DNA of 64,000 nucleotides, taken from contig NZ_SJSO01000001.1 of the NCBI RefSeq assembly GCF_004331735.1, forward strand, positions 248,001 through 312,000, in the 5' to 3' direction. This stretch comes from Pedobacter psychrodurus (lineage in GTDB: Bacteria > Bacteroidota > Bacteroidia > Sphingobacteriales > Sphingobacteriaceae). The notes beneath the pieces are model-generated. The model was not told where the DNA came from and made no database searches. It saw nothing but the letters and a program-made list of their open reading frames with translations. Below, piece by piece: positions 19,551 through 28,660 of this stretch (positions are counted from its first letter, which is position 1; every line of letters begins with the position of its first letter). The position numbers were made by a program, and so were the translations under genes.

Positions 19551-19905
19551 GTTTAACAAACCAAACTTGAATGATGACTTTATTTTGACAATATTATTGT
19601 CTGATTAAAAAGGCGGAATTGGGGAAATTTTCTACAAATGCAGGATATTTATAAACGCTTATAATCATATTTTATCCTAAAATGGCCGAAAATTGCTATT
19701 TAAGAGCTATAAACAAGACAACGATAGCTTAAAAAAACTGTGCCAAAAAAATCATTTTTATGTAACACTTTACACATTAAGCAAGTGTTAAATAAAGAAT
19801 CTTCTATCGCAGACATCTCTTCGCTAAAAATAGTATATAGTGTACTGAGTATTTTTTATCATTATATAAATCATATAACTTAATACTCCAGCAAAAATTA
19901 AAATA
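19551..19905. other. Intergenic spacer between loci 3 and 4
   Basis: AT-rich spacer with no gene-like frame. The one structure seen is an 8-bp perfect inverted repeat, TAACACTT at 19763-19770 with its complement at 19783-19790, too weak and without a T-run to call a terminator. Confidence 0.45.
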
Positions 19906-19908
19906 AAA

Positions 19909-19940
19909 AAGCGATATCATGGGTTAGCATGATATCGCTT
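19909..19940 (-). terminator. Terminator of SusC/D locus 4
   Basis: A 12-bp perfect stem (AAGCGATATCAT and complement) with an 8-nt loop, followed on the minus strand by a T-rich tract. It lies 22 nt beyond the susD stop. Confidence 0.87.
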
Positions 19941-19962
19941 AATCTTAATTATAGGTTGTTAT

Positions 19963-21375
19963 TTAGTAACCTGCATTTTGTTGGCCTTGTAAGCCAGAAT
20001 TGTTATCAATCTCTCTTTGAGGAATTGGCAAAATAGTTTTAGCACCACCAAATGCTGCTGCTGCATTTCCTGCTCTTAACGGTTGTCTGTTACGAAGCAA
20101 GTCCATTCTACTATGTCCCTCAAAAGCCAATTCTTTACGTCTTTCAATTAGTAAAGCATCTACAAGCGCCTGTTGAGTAGCTACAGCTTTAGGAAGTAAT
20201 CCTGCTCTATTTCTAATTCTGGTATTCAAAATGGTAACTGCCTCAGCATTTGGTATTGCGTTTTGGCGAGCCAATGCTTCTGCAAGATTTAAATACACTT
20301 CTGTTGTACGGATAACAGGAGAGTTATCAGAATTGTTTACCGCATCAGGAAACTTAGAAGTAAATAAGTGAGGTAAGCCATCAGCTGCGTTTCCAGAAAT
20401 TTTAAGTGCAAAACGCTTATCTGTAGGCTCAGTGTTATAAGCATTAATTAGGTCTTGAGAGAAAGGTGCATCACCACGACCAGCTAAAGCTGCCGGATTG
20501 TAGTATGAAGCCCAACCACCAGAACCCGTTCTACCGTTATCAATAGCACTGTTTTGGATAGTAAATACATCTTCACTAGTATTACCACTATAGAAAGCAT
20601 AATTTGGTGCTGTATCATAAATACCTTGCGCCAAAGTGCTTCTAGCTGCGCTTTCCGCTTTAGCCCATTCTTCTCTGTATAAATATAATCTTGACAAAAG
20701 TGCAAAAGCAGCTCCTTTAGTTGCGCGGCCACGGGTTTCAGCAGCATCAGTATATGATGGAGGTAAGGCCGCTGCTGCTTCAGTTAAATCTTGAATAATC
20801 TGTGCATGGACTTGATTTAAGGTACTTCTTGATGGATACTTAATAGTTCCGTCAAAGTATTCTAAAACTAAAGGCACAGCAAGATTCGTTCCCGAGTTTA
20901 CCTGATAAGGCTGAGCAAAGAAATTAGCCAATTGGAAATAAGCCAATGCGCGTAAAAACTTAGCTTCAGCTGCATATTGTGATTTTTCTGCTGCTGATAG
21001 ACCAGGCACATCATTTATCTTAAAGATAACTGTATTTGCACGGGTAATCACCTGATAGTGAATCTGCCACATAGTTTGCACATTTAAATTGGTGGATACA
21101 CTTGAGAAAGTATTAAGCTCTTGCAAGGTTGGAAATGTACCTACAAAATCAACGTTATTCCCCATGTAGTCACCCATCACCTGTGGTAAACTTCCATAAA
21201 AATCAAAAGTTTGAGCCGTACTGTACACGCCTCTTAAAGCTCCTAGAGCCGTTGCTGGAGAATTAAAAACAAGTTGATCAGACAAATCTTGTTGTGGTAA
21301 TTTCTCCAATTCTTTCTTACACCCAAATAACGATAATACCAGGGCTGAGGTTATGATATAATATTTTAATTTCAT
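19963..21375 (-). CDS. SusD/RagB-type nutrient-binding lipoprotein, locus 4
   Basis: A 470-residue surface lipoprotein. The signal peptide ends LSLFGC (Cys19), followed by KKELEKLPQQDLSD, a typical RagB/SusD beginning. The AEAKFLRALAYFQLANFFAQ helix lies at about 125-145, RTTEVYLNLAEALARQ in the C-terminal half, and IERRKELAFEGHSRMDLLR near the end, all family hallmarks. It begins 11 nt after the susC stop. Intact; ligand not predictable. Confidence 0.93.
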   Translation of the reverse strand: MKLKYYIITSALVLSLFGCKKELEKLPQQDLSDQLVFNSPATALGALRGVYSTAQTFDFYGSLPQVMGDYMGNNVDFVGTFPTLQELNTFSSVSTNLNVQTMWQIHYQVITRANTVIFKINDVPGLSAAEKSQYAAEAKFLRALAYFQLANFFAQPYQVNSGTNLAVPLVLEYFDGTIKYPSRSTLNQVHAQIIQDLTEAAAALPPSYTDAAETRGRATKGAAFALLSRLYLYREEWAKAESAARSTLAQGIYDTAPNYAFYSGNTSEDVFTIQNSAIDNGRTGSGGWASYYNPAALAGRGDAPFSQDLINAYNTEPTDKRFALKISGNAADGLPHLFTSKFPDAVNNSDNSPVIRTTEVYLNLAEALARQNAIPNAEAVTILNTRIRNRAGLLPKAVATQQALVDALLIERRKELAFEGHSRMDLLRNRQPLRAGNAAAAFGGAKTILPIPQREIDNNSGLQGQQNAGY

Positions 21376-21386
21376 CTTTTCAATTT

Positions 21387-24359
21387 TTAAAGGCCAATAT
21401 TTACACCGAAAGTAAAGGTTTTTGCCTGTGGTAAAGCAAAGAAACTCTGACCAAGAACCTGGTTAGAAGCACCATTCGCAGAAATCTCAGGATCACCTCT
21501 GAAGTCTTTATCCTTAATGGTCCAGATATTTTGTCCCTGGAAATAAAGTCTAACGCTAGAGAAAAGTTTTGATCTTTGTAAAAACTCTTTAGGAAAACTA
21601 TAACCGACAGATAACGTTTTCAAACGCATGTATGAACCATTCAATAATTGTTTCGTAGACACCTGCTGGAAAGTTGTTCTGGTTGAACTATTTAACGCTG
21701 GCGCAAAAGCATTATCTCCTGGCTGTTTCCAATAATTTAATAATTTAACGCTTTTGTTATAAGAGCCCGTCCCAAAGTTATCTGAAAATTGTAAACCATC
21801 TAAATAAACATCGTTACCATAACTAAAGTTGAAGAATGCCGATAAATCGAAGTTTTTATAGGTAAAAGTATTGGTAATACCTCCTGAGAAATCAGGATCA
21901 CCTTTTCCTACAATTACGCGGTCAGACGCAAGCGGTGAAGTAGTTACTGAACCATCTTTTTTCAACCACTCTGCATTACCAGTTTGAGGATTAATTCCGT
22001 TATAACGAATTAAGTAAAAAGAGTTTTTAGAGTAACCGGTAATTGCACGTTGTGCCGTACCACCTGATACAAAATTACGACCATCTTCATCAGGGTTAGC
22101 TGGCAACTCTAATACGGTATTTTTATTGAAACCAATGTTGAATGAAGTTCTCCAAGAGAAATCACGACCAACAATATTATCCGAGTTGATCGTAACCTCA
22201 TAACCTCTGTTTCTCATTTTACCTACGTTCTGTGATGCAGATGCATAACCAGTAGTATATGGGAACGGAACGTTTAACAATAAACCAGTGGTCTTTTTGT
22301 CGTAAAAGTTAAACTGAACATCAATGGCCTTGAATAATCTGGCAGAAAGACCAATGTCTAACTGTGCAGTTTCTTCCCAGCTCAAGTTAGGATTAGGAAC
22401 CACATTTGGTGTTAATCCAGCCTCACCCAAGTAGTTTGATCCAGCTGAGAATGTTCCATAATATTGATAGAAACCAATATTATCATTACCCGCAGTACCA
22501 TAACTTGCTGTTAACTTTAGATTTTGAGCAATTTTATTGTCTTTATTAAAGAATGCTTCGTTAGAGATCAACCATCCTCCAGATAAAGCATAAAATGTAC
22601 CGTATTTTTTGTTCTGACCAAATCTTGAAGAACCATCTCTTCTTAATGATGCTTCAAATAGGTATTTTTTATCAAAATCATAGTTAAAACGTCCGAATAC
22701 TGACTGAAGTGCCCAATCAAATACTTCTTCAGAAGCTGTGATTGGCGTTGAAGCAGAACCTACGTTTGGAAGATCATCACTCACAAAACCCGAACCTTCA
22801 ACCATCATTTTAGTCAATGTAGCCGTTTCAAAGCTATAACCAGCTAGTGCACCAATAGTATGCTTACCGAAGGTCTTGTCGTAATTTAATGTATTACTAT
22901 TTACCCATTTATTATCAGTATAGTGGGTTCTATACGCATAACCTCCAGGAGTTAACAGATCTGTTTCTCTGTATTTTTCATCAATGCCGTAGTTATCAAT
23001 ACCCCAGTCTGTTTTGAATTTTAATCCAGGTAAAATCTTCCATTCTAAAAATGCATTTCCTGTACTTCTATCAGAATAGTTTTTATTGATACCGGTTTCA
23101 GCAATAGCAATGACGTTGGCAACGAAACCTGTATTTTGGAATTGACCATCTGGTCCGTAAGGCGTAACGTAAGGTAACTGCAAATAACCAGCTGTAATGG
23201 GCGCATAAGTATTATTTTCAGAACCAATACGATCCATATCTACATGAGAAAGATTATAGTTTAATCCAACGGTAAACTTATCTGATAATTTATGGTTCAG
23301 GTTTAGTCTTCCTGATAAACGTTTCAAGTTATTTCCGATGGTGTAACCACTTTCGTCTGAATAAGTTCCCCCTAAGTAGAATTGTGTTTTCTCATCACCA
23401 CCAGTTGCATTTACGTTTACTGTATTTGATTTACCTGTGCGTACAATCGCATCAAGCCAATCGAAACTTGTAGTTGGATAAGCAGGCACAGCTGTATTGT
23501 TTGCTTTAAGATAATCTGTTCTGAACTGACGGAACTGATCTGCAGTCATCATTTCATCCAAGGAAGTTGGAGAAGAAAATCCATTTTGGTAATCTGCTGT
23601 GATTCTCGTTTTACCAGCAGCTCCTTTTTTAGTTGTGATTAAGATTACCCCATTTGCACCACGTGATCCATAAATCGCAACTGCAGAAGCATCCTTTAAA
23701 ACCGTCATGCTTTCGATATCATTCGGGCTGATATTGATCAAAGGATTTAATCCTGAAGAACCACCCTGAGTTTGAGTATACTCGCCACCAGCCGAGTTTA
23801 ATGGAACACCATCTACAACATACAATGGTCTACCTCCAGCAGCAATTGATGAACCACCACGTATAGTGATTTGAGCCTCAGAGCCTAAAACACCTGAAGA
23901 GTTAATCATATTAACACCTGCAGCCTGTCCTTGTAAAGCTTGCTGAGGTGTTTGAATTGGCATATTTTTAAAAGACTCAGCTTTTACTGTGGTTGTAGTT
24001 TGGGTACTAAGCGCTTTGCTCTGTTGACCATACCCCACTACAACTACATCTGAAAGCGTTTTAGAGTCAGATACTAAAGCCACGTTGATTGTGTTTGACG
24101 CGGTTAATGCCAGGTTTTTAACCAGATAACCGATAAAAGAAAAATCTAAGGTTTTCGAACCCGAGGGAACTTTAACGGAGTATTTACCATTAGCGTCTGT
24201 AACGGTTCCGATTTGTGTCCCTGTTACCCTTACGCTTACTCCAGGAATCGGCAGCTTGTCGTCTGAAGACGTTACCGTACCAGTAATTGTTCTGTCTTGA
24301 GCTATTGCGGTAGATGCAAAAAACAAAAGTATGAACAAACTTTGTAGAAGTTTTTTCAT
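21387..24359 (-). CDS. SusC/RagA-type TonB-dependent outer-membrane transporter, locus 4
   Basis: A 990-residue TonB-dependent importer and the shortest of the four. The signal peptide MKKLLQSLFILLFFASTAIAQ is followed by the regulatory-like domain (DRTITGTVTSSDDKLPIPGVS), TonB-box-like LSDVVVVGYG, and a plug with RGGSSIAAGGRPLYVVDGVP, NDIESMTVLKDASAVAIYG and NGVILITTKKG, the clearest SusC signatures in the window. The barrel ends FTFGVNIGL, with Leu rather than Phe as last residue. It forms an operon with the susD downstream; no signalling domain is present. Confidence 0.94.
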   Translation of the reverse strand: MKKLLQSLFILLFFASTAIAQDRTITGTVTSSDDKLPIPGVSVRVTGTQIGTVTDANGKYSVKVPSGSKTLDFSFIGYLVKNLALTASNTINVALVSDSKTLSDVVVVGYGQQSKALSTQTTTTVKAESFKNMPIQTPQQALQGQAAGVNMINSSGVLGSEAQITIRGGSSIAAGGRPLYVVDGVPLNSAGGEYTQTQGGSSGLNPLINISPNDIESMTVLKDASAVAIYGSRGANGVILITTKKGAAGKTRITADYQNGFSSPTSLDEMMTADQFRQFRTDYLKANNTAVPAYPTTSFDWLDAIVRTGKSNTVNVNATGGDEKTQFYLGGTYSDESGYTIGNNLKRLSGRLNLNHKLSDKFTVGLNYNLSHVDMDRIGSENNTYAPITAGYLQLPYVTPYGPDGQFQNTGFVANVIAIAETGINKNYSDRSTGNAFLEWKILPGLKFKTDWGIDNYGIDEKYRETDLLTPGGYAYRTHYTDNKWVNSNTLNYDKTFGKHTIGALAGYSFETATLTKMMVEGSGFVSDDLPNVGSASTPITASEEVFDWALQSVFGRFNYDFDKKYLFEASLRRDGSSRFGQNKKYGTFYALSGGWLISNEAFFNKDNKIAQNLKLTASYGTAGNDNIGFYQYYGTFSAGSNYLGEAGLTPNVVPNPNLSWEETAQLDIGLSARLFKAIDVQFNFYDKKTTGLLLNVPFPYTTGYASASQNVGKMRNRGYEVTINSDNIVGRDFSWRTSFNIGFNKNTVLELPANPDEDGRNFVSGGTAQRAITGYSKNSFYLIRYNGINPQTGNAEWLKKDGSVTTSPLASDRVIVGKGDPDFSGGITNTFTYKNFDLSAFFNFSYGNDVYLDGLQFSDNFGTGSYNKSVKLLNYWKQPGDNAFAPALNSSTRTTFQQVSTKQLLNGSYMRLKTLSVGYSFPKEFLQRSKLFSSVRLYFQGQNIWTIKDKDFRGDPEISANGASNQVLGQSFFALPQAKTFTFGVNIGL

Positions 24360-24399
24360 GAATTTAAGTTAGTTAATGATTATTATTTATTTAAAGCGC

Positions 24400-24433
24400 T
24401 AAATATAAGGGAGACAAGTAACAATTTAACAAA
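24400..24433 (-). promoter_or_regulatory. Putative promoter of SusC/D locus 4
   Basis: On the minus strand TTTG (24433-24430), 22 nt, then TATATTTA (24407-24400). Boxes, spacing and flanks match the locus 3 promoter. Confidence 0.55.
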
Positions 24434-24661
24434 ATTTAACTAAAATACTAATTATAATGACGTTTAATTGACACGACCAATGCCTGATTATCGTCACATT
24501 TTTGATATACTTTTGCCTACACTTTAGAGGTAGAACCCATACGAACAAAACTAATCAGCATGTATTTTGCGTTTGTAGTAATATAAAAGTTTAGCCTATT
24601 AGCACTCTCCACAGTAGAAAACTACGGTAAAAGCGAGGATGAATTGGCAGTTGCTGGTATT

Positions 24662-27157
24662 TTAATATCCACAAAAAATTATATTCCCGAATAAGGTTTT
24701 TCCACCCTCCCAGAAGTTTCTAAACAGCGGGTCGTTAGCCAAATAAACGACTTGGCCACGGCCGAAATCTTGCACACCAATTAAAAGCCCGGTTTTAAGT
24801 TCTTCCCTAGCTTTTTTACCCACTACACCGGCCATTAAGCTTTTTTCGTTAATTAGGCCCACATTCCAACCTTTAACAAAAGGCTCATAAATCTTACGGT
24901 CTGTTTTTAAGCTGTAGTAGGTTTTACCCAGACCATATGAAAAGGGGTGACTGGCATCTAGATTGATCCTATAAATTGCACCAGGTATGGTCGTTTCGAA
25001 ATCATCTCTGTTCTTATCCTTGAAAAGAAGTTTGTTTGCCTCCGGCTTTTCATCCTTTTTTACAGCAGCTTCCTTCTTTTTAATATCAAATCCCTTTTTC
25101 TCGAATACACTTTCTATAGCATCTTCCATTAAAATCAATCTTCCTCCTTTATTTAGCCATGCGGTTAAACCATCGCCTATAAAAGCGCTGTAACTACCAT
25201 CGGGCAAAATCAAGGTATTTACCTTATTAATATCGAGGTTATTCAGATCTTTAGCATTAATAATGCTTGGAGAAAGATTCAGATCGTGTTCAAGAAAAAA
25301 CCAAGCTTCGCCAAAAGCGAGAGAAGAAACCTCCATACCTGATACAATGGCAATTTTAGGTTGTTTTAGCAATGGATAAACGTTGGAGCCAAAATCTTTC
25401 CCTTTTTCTACAAAACCGCTGCTAATGGCATGAATTGGCCTATTTAATGTTTTTGTGATCGATGCAACCCTATCTTTCACCCCTTTTATCTGTCTTTCGT
25501 TTTCTGCCCTTAACACAATTAGGGTTCCGGCAGGATAGTCTTTACCATTTACAGAAAATGGCTGATCGGCCTGTCTAACTTTTATATTTTCCTTTTGCAG
25601 CGCCGTTAAAACCTGAACATCTTCGCTTGATCCCCAGCTAAACAACCAGGCTAGGGGCTTCTCCAGCTCATTATTGATTATCTTGGGCTCTTCAATTGCT
25701 GAATATTTTCCTTTAATACTTTCTTTACTGGCATAACCTTTTAATCCGTACACATAAGGTAGGGCCCATGCTGTAATATCATAAGTATTAGAATCGGTTA
25801 CGAGGGTTTGGGGCTCTAATAAAACGTTAGCCAAAACTGCTCTCGGCTGCTGAATATTAACAATTAAATCGTTACGGGCAATGCTAAAATTTTCTTCCTT
25901 TTGAGTATCATAGTCATAACCTCTTCCTGTTTTATCGCCACCAAAAGTATATTCGATTTTATTTTTGGTTAGCAATTCAGCCAGTTTTTTTAAACGGGAC
26001 AGATTAGTCGCTTTTATAATATAACTTTTATAAATGCCTGGACTATTGGCCAATTCTTGCTGGAAATATTTTTTATACTCCACTAATAATTTATTATGGT
26101 TTAAAGAGGTTACTTCAAGTGTCGACATCCCTGTTGTAAAATGGTGCGCTATGCGGTCTTTTAATGTTAATGTATCGCCATCATTCGTCACCACAGATAA
26201 TCCAGCCCTAATTCCGCCCTGCTCATAGGTCATACCAATTGAACCATTATATAAAGGGTAAGTATCTCCATAAGAAGGATATAACAAATCGAACCGTTCC
26301 TTAGTGAAGTATTGCCAACCTTCGGCATCAAAATACTTGGCATTGTTTTTACCTACCACCACTTGGAAACTTTTTTGCCAAGGCGTAACGTCCTGGTGAA
26401 CAGGCTCTGCTGCTGGTGCAAAATAGTAAGGTTCATTATAGCTTTGCTCATGAAAATCGACATGTACCTGCGGCATCCATTGGTTGTACAATGCTAACCT
26501 TTGCTGACTTTCAATTTGTGTTTGCCAAGCCCAATCGCGGTTTAAATCGAAATAATAATGATTTGGCCTGCCTCCTGGCCATGGCTCTATGTGTTCTCTT
26601 GATAATGGATCAGCATTGGGTGTTTTACCCACTACGCTATTAAAATAATTCACATATCGATCTCTTCCATCGGGGTTTAAACATGGGTCGATCACCACAA
26701 CAGTATTTTTTAGCCATTCTGTAGCTGGTTTATTTATGCCCGACGCAAGCGTATAAAGCATTTTCATTGAAGTTTCAGTAGAATTTGCCTCATTGCCATG
26801 TACGTTATAACTTAACCAAAGTATAGCAGGCTGATTTGTTAAATCGACACTATTAGAGGTCCCTGTTGCTAAAACTAAATTGTTATTCCTGATCTGTTCC
26901 AGTCTTTCTATATTTTCTGCTGAAGAAACAACTGCCACCATCAACGGTCTGCCTTCATTCGTTTTGCCATACGATATCAGCTTCATATTTTTAGGGGAAG
27001 CTGCAGCGGTTTGCCTAAAATAATCAGCTACTTTATGGTGAGGGGTGAAGTGCGAGCCTAACTCATATCCTAAAAAATCATCAGGAGATTTTAGCTGTGC
27101 TTGCACAAACAGAACAGAACTAAGGGAAATTAGGCAGAACATTAAGCGTCTTTTCAT
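24662..27157 (-). CDS. Secreted zinc carboxypeptidase (peptidase M14 family)
   Basis: Exported metallopeptidase, probably periplasmic or extracellular. Of 831 residues, a signal peptide ends near VLFVQAQ, and the M14 domain spans about 35-330. Zinc ligands are visible as His120 and Glu123 in NVHGNEAN and His236 in HVDFHEQ; NPDGRDR and DLNRDW are family motifs. The remaining 500 residues include a region reminiscent of a class I glutamine-amidotransferase-like fold (LLKQPKIAIVSG, WLNKGGRLILMED), common in the long Bacteroidota M14 proteins. It sits downstream of the SusC/D array on the same strand but with a 240-bp gap and no sign of co-transcription. Substrate unknown. Confidence 0.88.
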   Translation of the reverse strand: MKRRLMFCLISLSSVLFVQAQLKSPDDFLGYELGSHFTPHHKVADYFRQTAAASPKNMKLISYGKTNEGRPLMVAVVSSAENIERLEQIRNNNLVLATGTSNSVDLTNQPAILWLSYNVHGNEANSTETSMKMLYTLASGINKPATEWLKNTVVVIDPCLNPDGRDRYVNYFNSVVGKTPNADPLSREHIEPWPGGRPNHYYFDLNRDWAWQTQIESQQRLALYNQWMPQVHVDFHEQSYNEPYYFAPAAEPVHQDVTPWQKSFQVVVGKNNAKYFDAEGWQYFTKERFDLLYPSYGDTYPLYNGSIGMTYEQGGIRAGLSVVTNDGDTLTLKDRIAHHFTTGMSTLEVTSLNHNKLLVEYKKYFQQELANSPGIYKSYIIKATNLSRLKKLAELLTKNKIEYTFGGDKTGRGYDYDTQKEENFSIARNDLIVNIQQPRAVLANVLLEPQTLVTDSNTYDITAWALPYVYGLKGYASKESIKGKYSAIEEPKIINNELEKPLAWLFSWGSSEDVQVLTALQKENIKVRQADQPFSVNGKDYPAGTLIVLRAENERQIKGVKDRVASITKTLNRPIHAISSGFVEKGKDFGSNVYPLLKQPKIAIVSGMEVSSLAFGEAWFFLEHDLNLSPSIINAKDLNNLDINKVNTLILPDGSYSAFIGDGLTAWLNKGGRLILMEDAIESVFEKKGFDIKKKEAAVKKDEKPEANKLLFKDKNRDDFETTIPGAIYRINLDASHPFSYGLGKTYYSLKTDRKIYEPFVKGWNVGLINEKSLMAGVVGKKAREELKTGLLIGVQDFGRGQVVYLANDPLFRNFWEGGKTLFGNIIFCGY

Positions 27158-27186
27158 AGGGAAATAATTTTACCTAATGTACTAAT

Positions 27187-27219
27187 TTTGTTTTTTGTTG
27201 ATGCGAAAGCTTAATTTTG
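27187..27219 (+). promoter_or_regulatory. Putative murF promoter
   Basis: TTTG at 27187-27190, a 21-nt spacer, then TAATTTTG at 27212-27219, a full match to the Bacteroidota -33/-7 pattern. The start codon is 22 nt downstream. Confidence 0.6.
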
Positions 27220-27241
27220 CATCATATTTTTTACCATAGGC

Positions 27242-28543
27242 ATGATTACAACCGAAAGATTATACGATTACTACCAAGAAAACCCAGTAATTTCTACCGA
27301 TACAAGAAACATTAGCCCAGGTTGTATCTTTTTTGCGCTTAAGGGAGATCTTTTTAATGCTAACGAATTTGCTGCGCAAGCTATTGAAAAGGGCGCCGCT
27401 TATGCAATTGTAGATGAAGAAAAGTATGCCACAAACAGTCAATGCCTATTGGTTGAAGACGTATTAAACACTTTGCAGGATCTGGCACGCCATCACCGCA
27501 AAAAACTTAACATTCCCGTTATTGGCTTAACAGGTAGTAATGGTAAAACAACCAGTAAAGAATTGGTAAATGCTGTTCTGGCTGAGCGATATAAAACCTT
27601 TGCCACCTTTGGCAACTTAAACAATCATATCGGGGTTCCATTATCTATATTATCCATTACTGATGATATTCAGATTGCGGTAATCGAAATGGGGGCAAAC
27701 CACCAAAAAGAAATAGAACTGCTTTGCAGCATTGCCCAGCCCACCCATGGCATTATTACCAATGTTGGAATGGCCCATTTAGATGGCTTCGGTGGATTTG
27801 AAGGCGTAAAAAAAGGGAAAGCAGAACTTTATACCTACTTAAAAGAAACCCATGGTTACACTTTTATTAATAGAGACAATCCTTACTTAATAGAAATGAG
27901 TGCGGTTGCTGGTTTAAATAAACTGATTTATTATGGAACTGAAAATGGCAACACCATTAAAGGCACACTAAAAAGCAGCGATCCTTTTATTGAAATCGAT
28001 TGGACCAACCATGATGTTTCTTCTTCAGTAAAAACAAACCTAACGGGCAGTTATAATTTCGAAAACATTCTGGCAGCAATCTGTATAGGAGATTTTTTCG
28101 ACATGAGCCCTGAAGAAATTAATACTGGCTTATCGAACTATGAACCGAAAAACAACCGCTCACAGCTAACGAAAACAGAAAAAAACACGGTTATCTGCGA
28201 TTTTTATAATGCCAACCCAAGCAGTATGACAGCAGCATTGAAGAATATTGCCGTACTGTCGGCCGATAAAAAAACCGCTATTTTGGGAGACATGTTCGAA
28301 CTGGGTCCTGAATCCCTTGGTCAGCATGAACTGATTGTCAAACAGGCAAGTGAAAGCGGCTTGGATCAGTTAATTTTTATTGGGAAAGATTTTTATGCCT
28401 ATAAAGACACTGTTAAAGGCATATTTTTCGAAACTCCTGCAGAGGCTGCTCAGTACTTGCAAGAAAATCATGTTCAAGATCATTTAGTATTACTGAAAGG
28501 CTCGCGAGGAATGAAATTGGAAAGTTTATTGCAGTATTTATAG
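27242..28543 (+). CDS. murF: UDP-N-acetylmuramoyl-tripeptide--D-alanyl-D-alanine ligase
   Basis: Adds D-Ala-D-Ala to UDP-MurNAc-tripeptide, the last cytoplasmic step of peptidoglycan precursor synthesis, using ATP. The 433 residues fit MurF. The N-terminal substrate domain includes STDTRNISPGCIFFALKGD; the P-loop GSNGKTT lies at 98-104, followed by the central-domain NLNNHIGVPLS and EMGANHQKEI motifs and the C-terminal DFYNANPSSM and LGDMFELG signatures characteristic of MurF rather than MurC-E. It is monocistronic and divergent from the M14 peptidase gene. Confidence 0.96.
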   Translation: MITTERLYDYYQENPVISTDTRNISPGCIFFALKGDLFNANEFAAQAIEKGAAYAIVDEEKYATNSQCLLVEDVLNTLQDLARHHRKKLNIPVIGLTGSNGKTTSKELVNAVLAERYKTFATFGNLNNHIGVPLSILSITDDIQIAVIEMGANHQKEIELLCSIAQPTHGIITNVGMAHLDGFGGFEGVKKGKAELYTYLKETHGYTFINRDNPYLIEMSAVAGLNKLIYYGTENGNTIKGTLKSSDPFIEIDWTNHDVSSSVKTNLTGSYNFENILAAICIGDFFDMSPEEINTGLSNYEPKNNRSQLTKTEKNTVICDFYNANPSSMTAALKNIAVLSADKKTAILGDMFELGPESLGQHELIVKQASESGLDQLIFIGKDFYAYKDTVKGIFFETPAEAAQYLQENHVQDHLVLLKGSRGMKLESLLQYL

Positions 28544-28605
28544 ATCTTTTAGAACCTCACACACCTCGGAAAAGCTAAGAGGGTAAGGAATTATTTTTTG
28601 GCTAT

Positions 28606-28647
28606 AATAGAAAAAGCATCAAATATTAATATCTGATGCTTTTTCTA
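28606..28647. terminator. Bidirectional terminator between murF and the solo TonB receptor
   Basis: A long hairpin, ATAGAAAAAGCATC-type arm with its complement near 28634-28647, with A-tract and T-tract ends suiting termination of both convergent genes. Confidence 0.85.
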
Positions 28648-28660
28648 TTTTCAAATCTCG

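Noticed and set aside
19763..19790. 8-bp inverted repeat between loci 3 and 4
   Set aside because: Short stem, 12-nt loop and no T-run; not a convincing terminator or operator.
3888..24359. Possible integrated mobile element carrying the SusC/D array
   Set aside because: No integrase, transposase, attachment-site repeat or tRNA-adjacent boundary was found; duplication and recombination explain the repeats.
24584..24697. Plus-strand frame without start codon ending ...ISTKNYIPE, opposite the end of the M14 gene
   Set aside because: It looks protein-like but has no start codon and overlaps the M14 gene; probably an antisense shadow or chance. A homology search would settle it.
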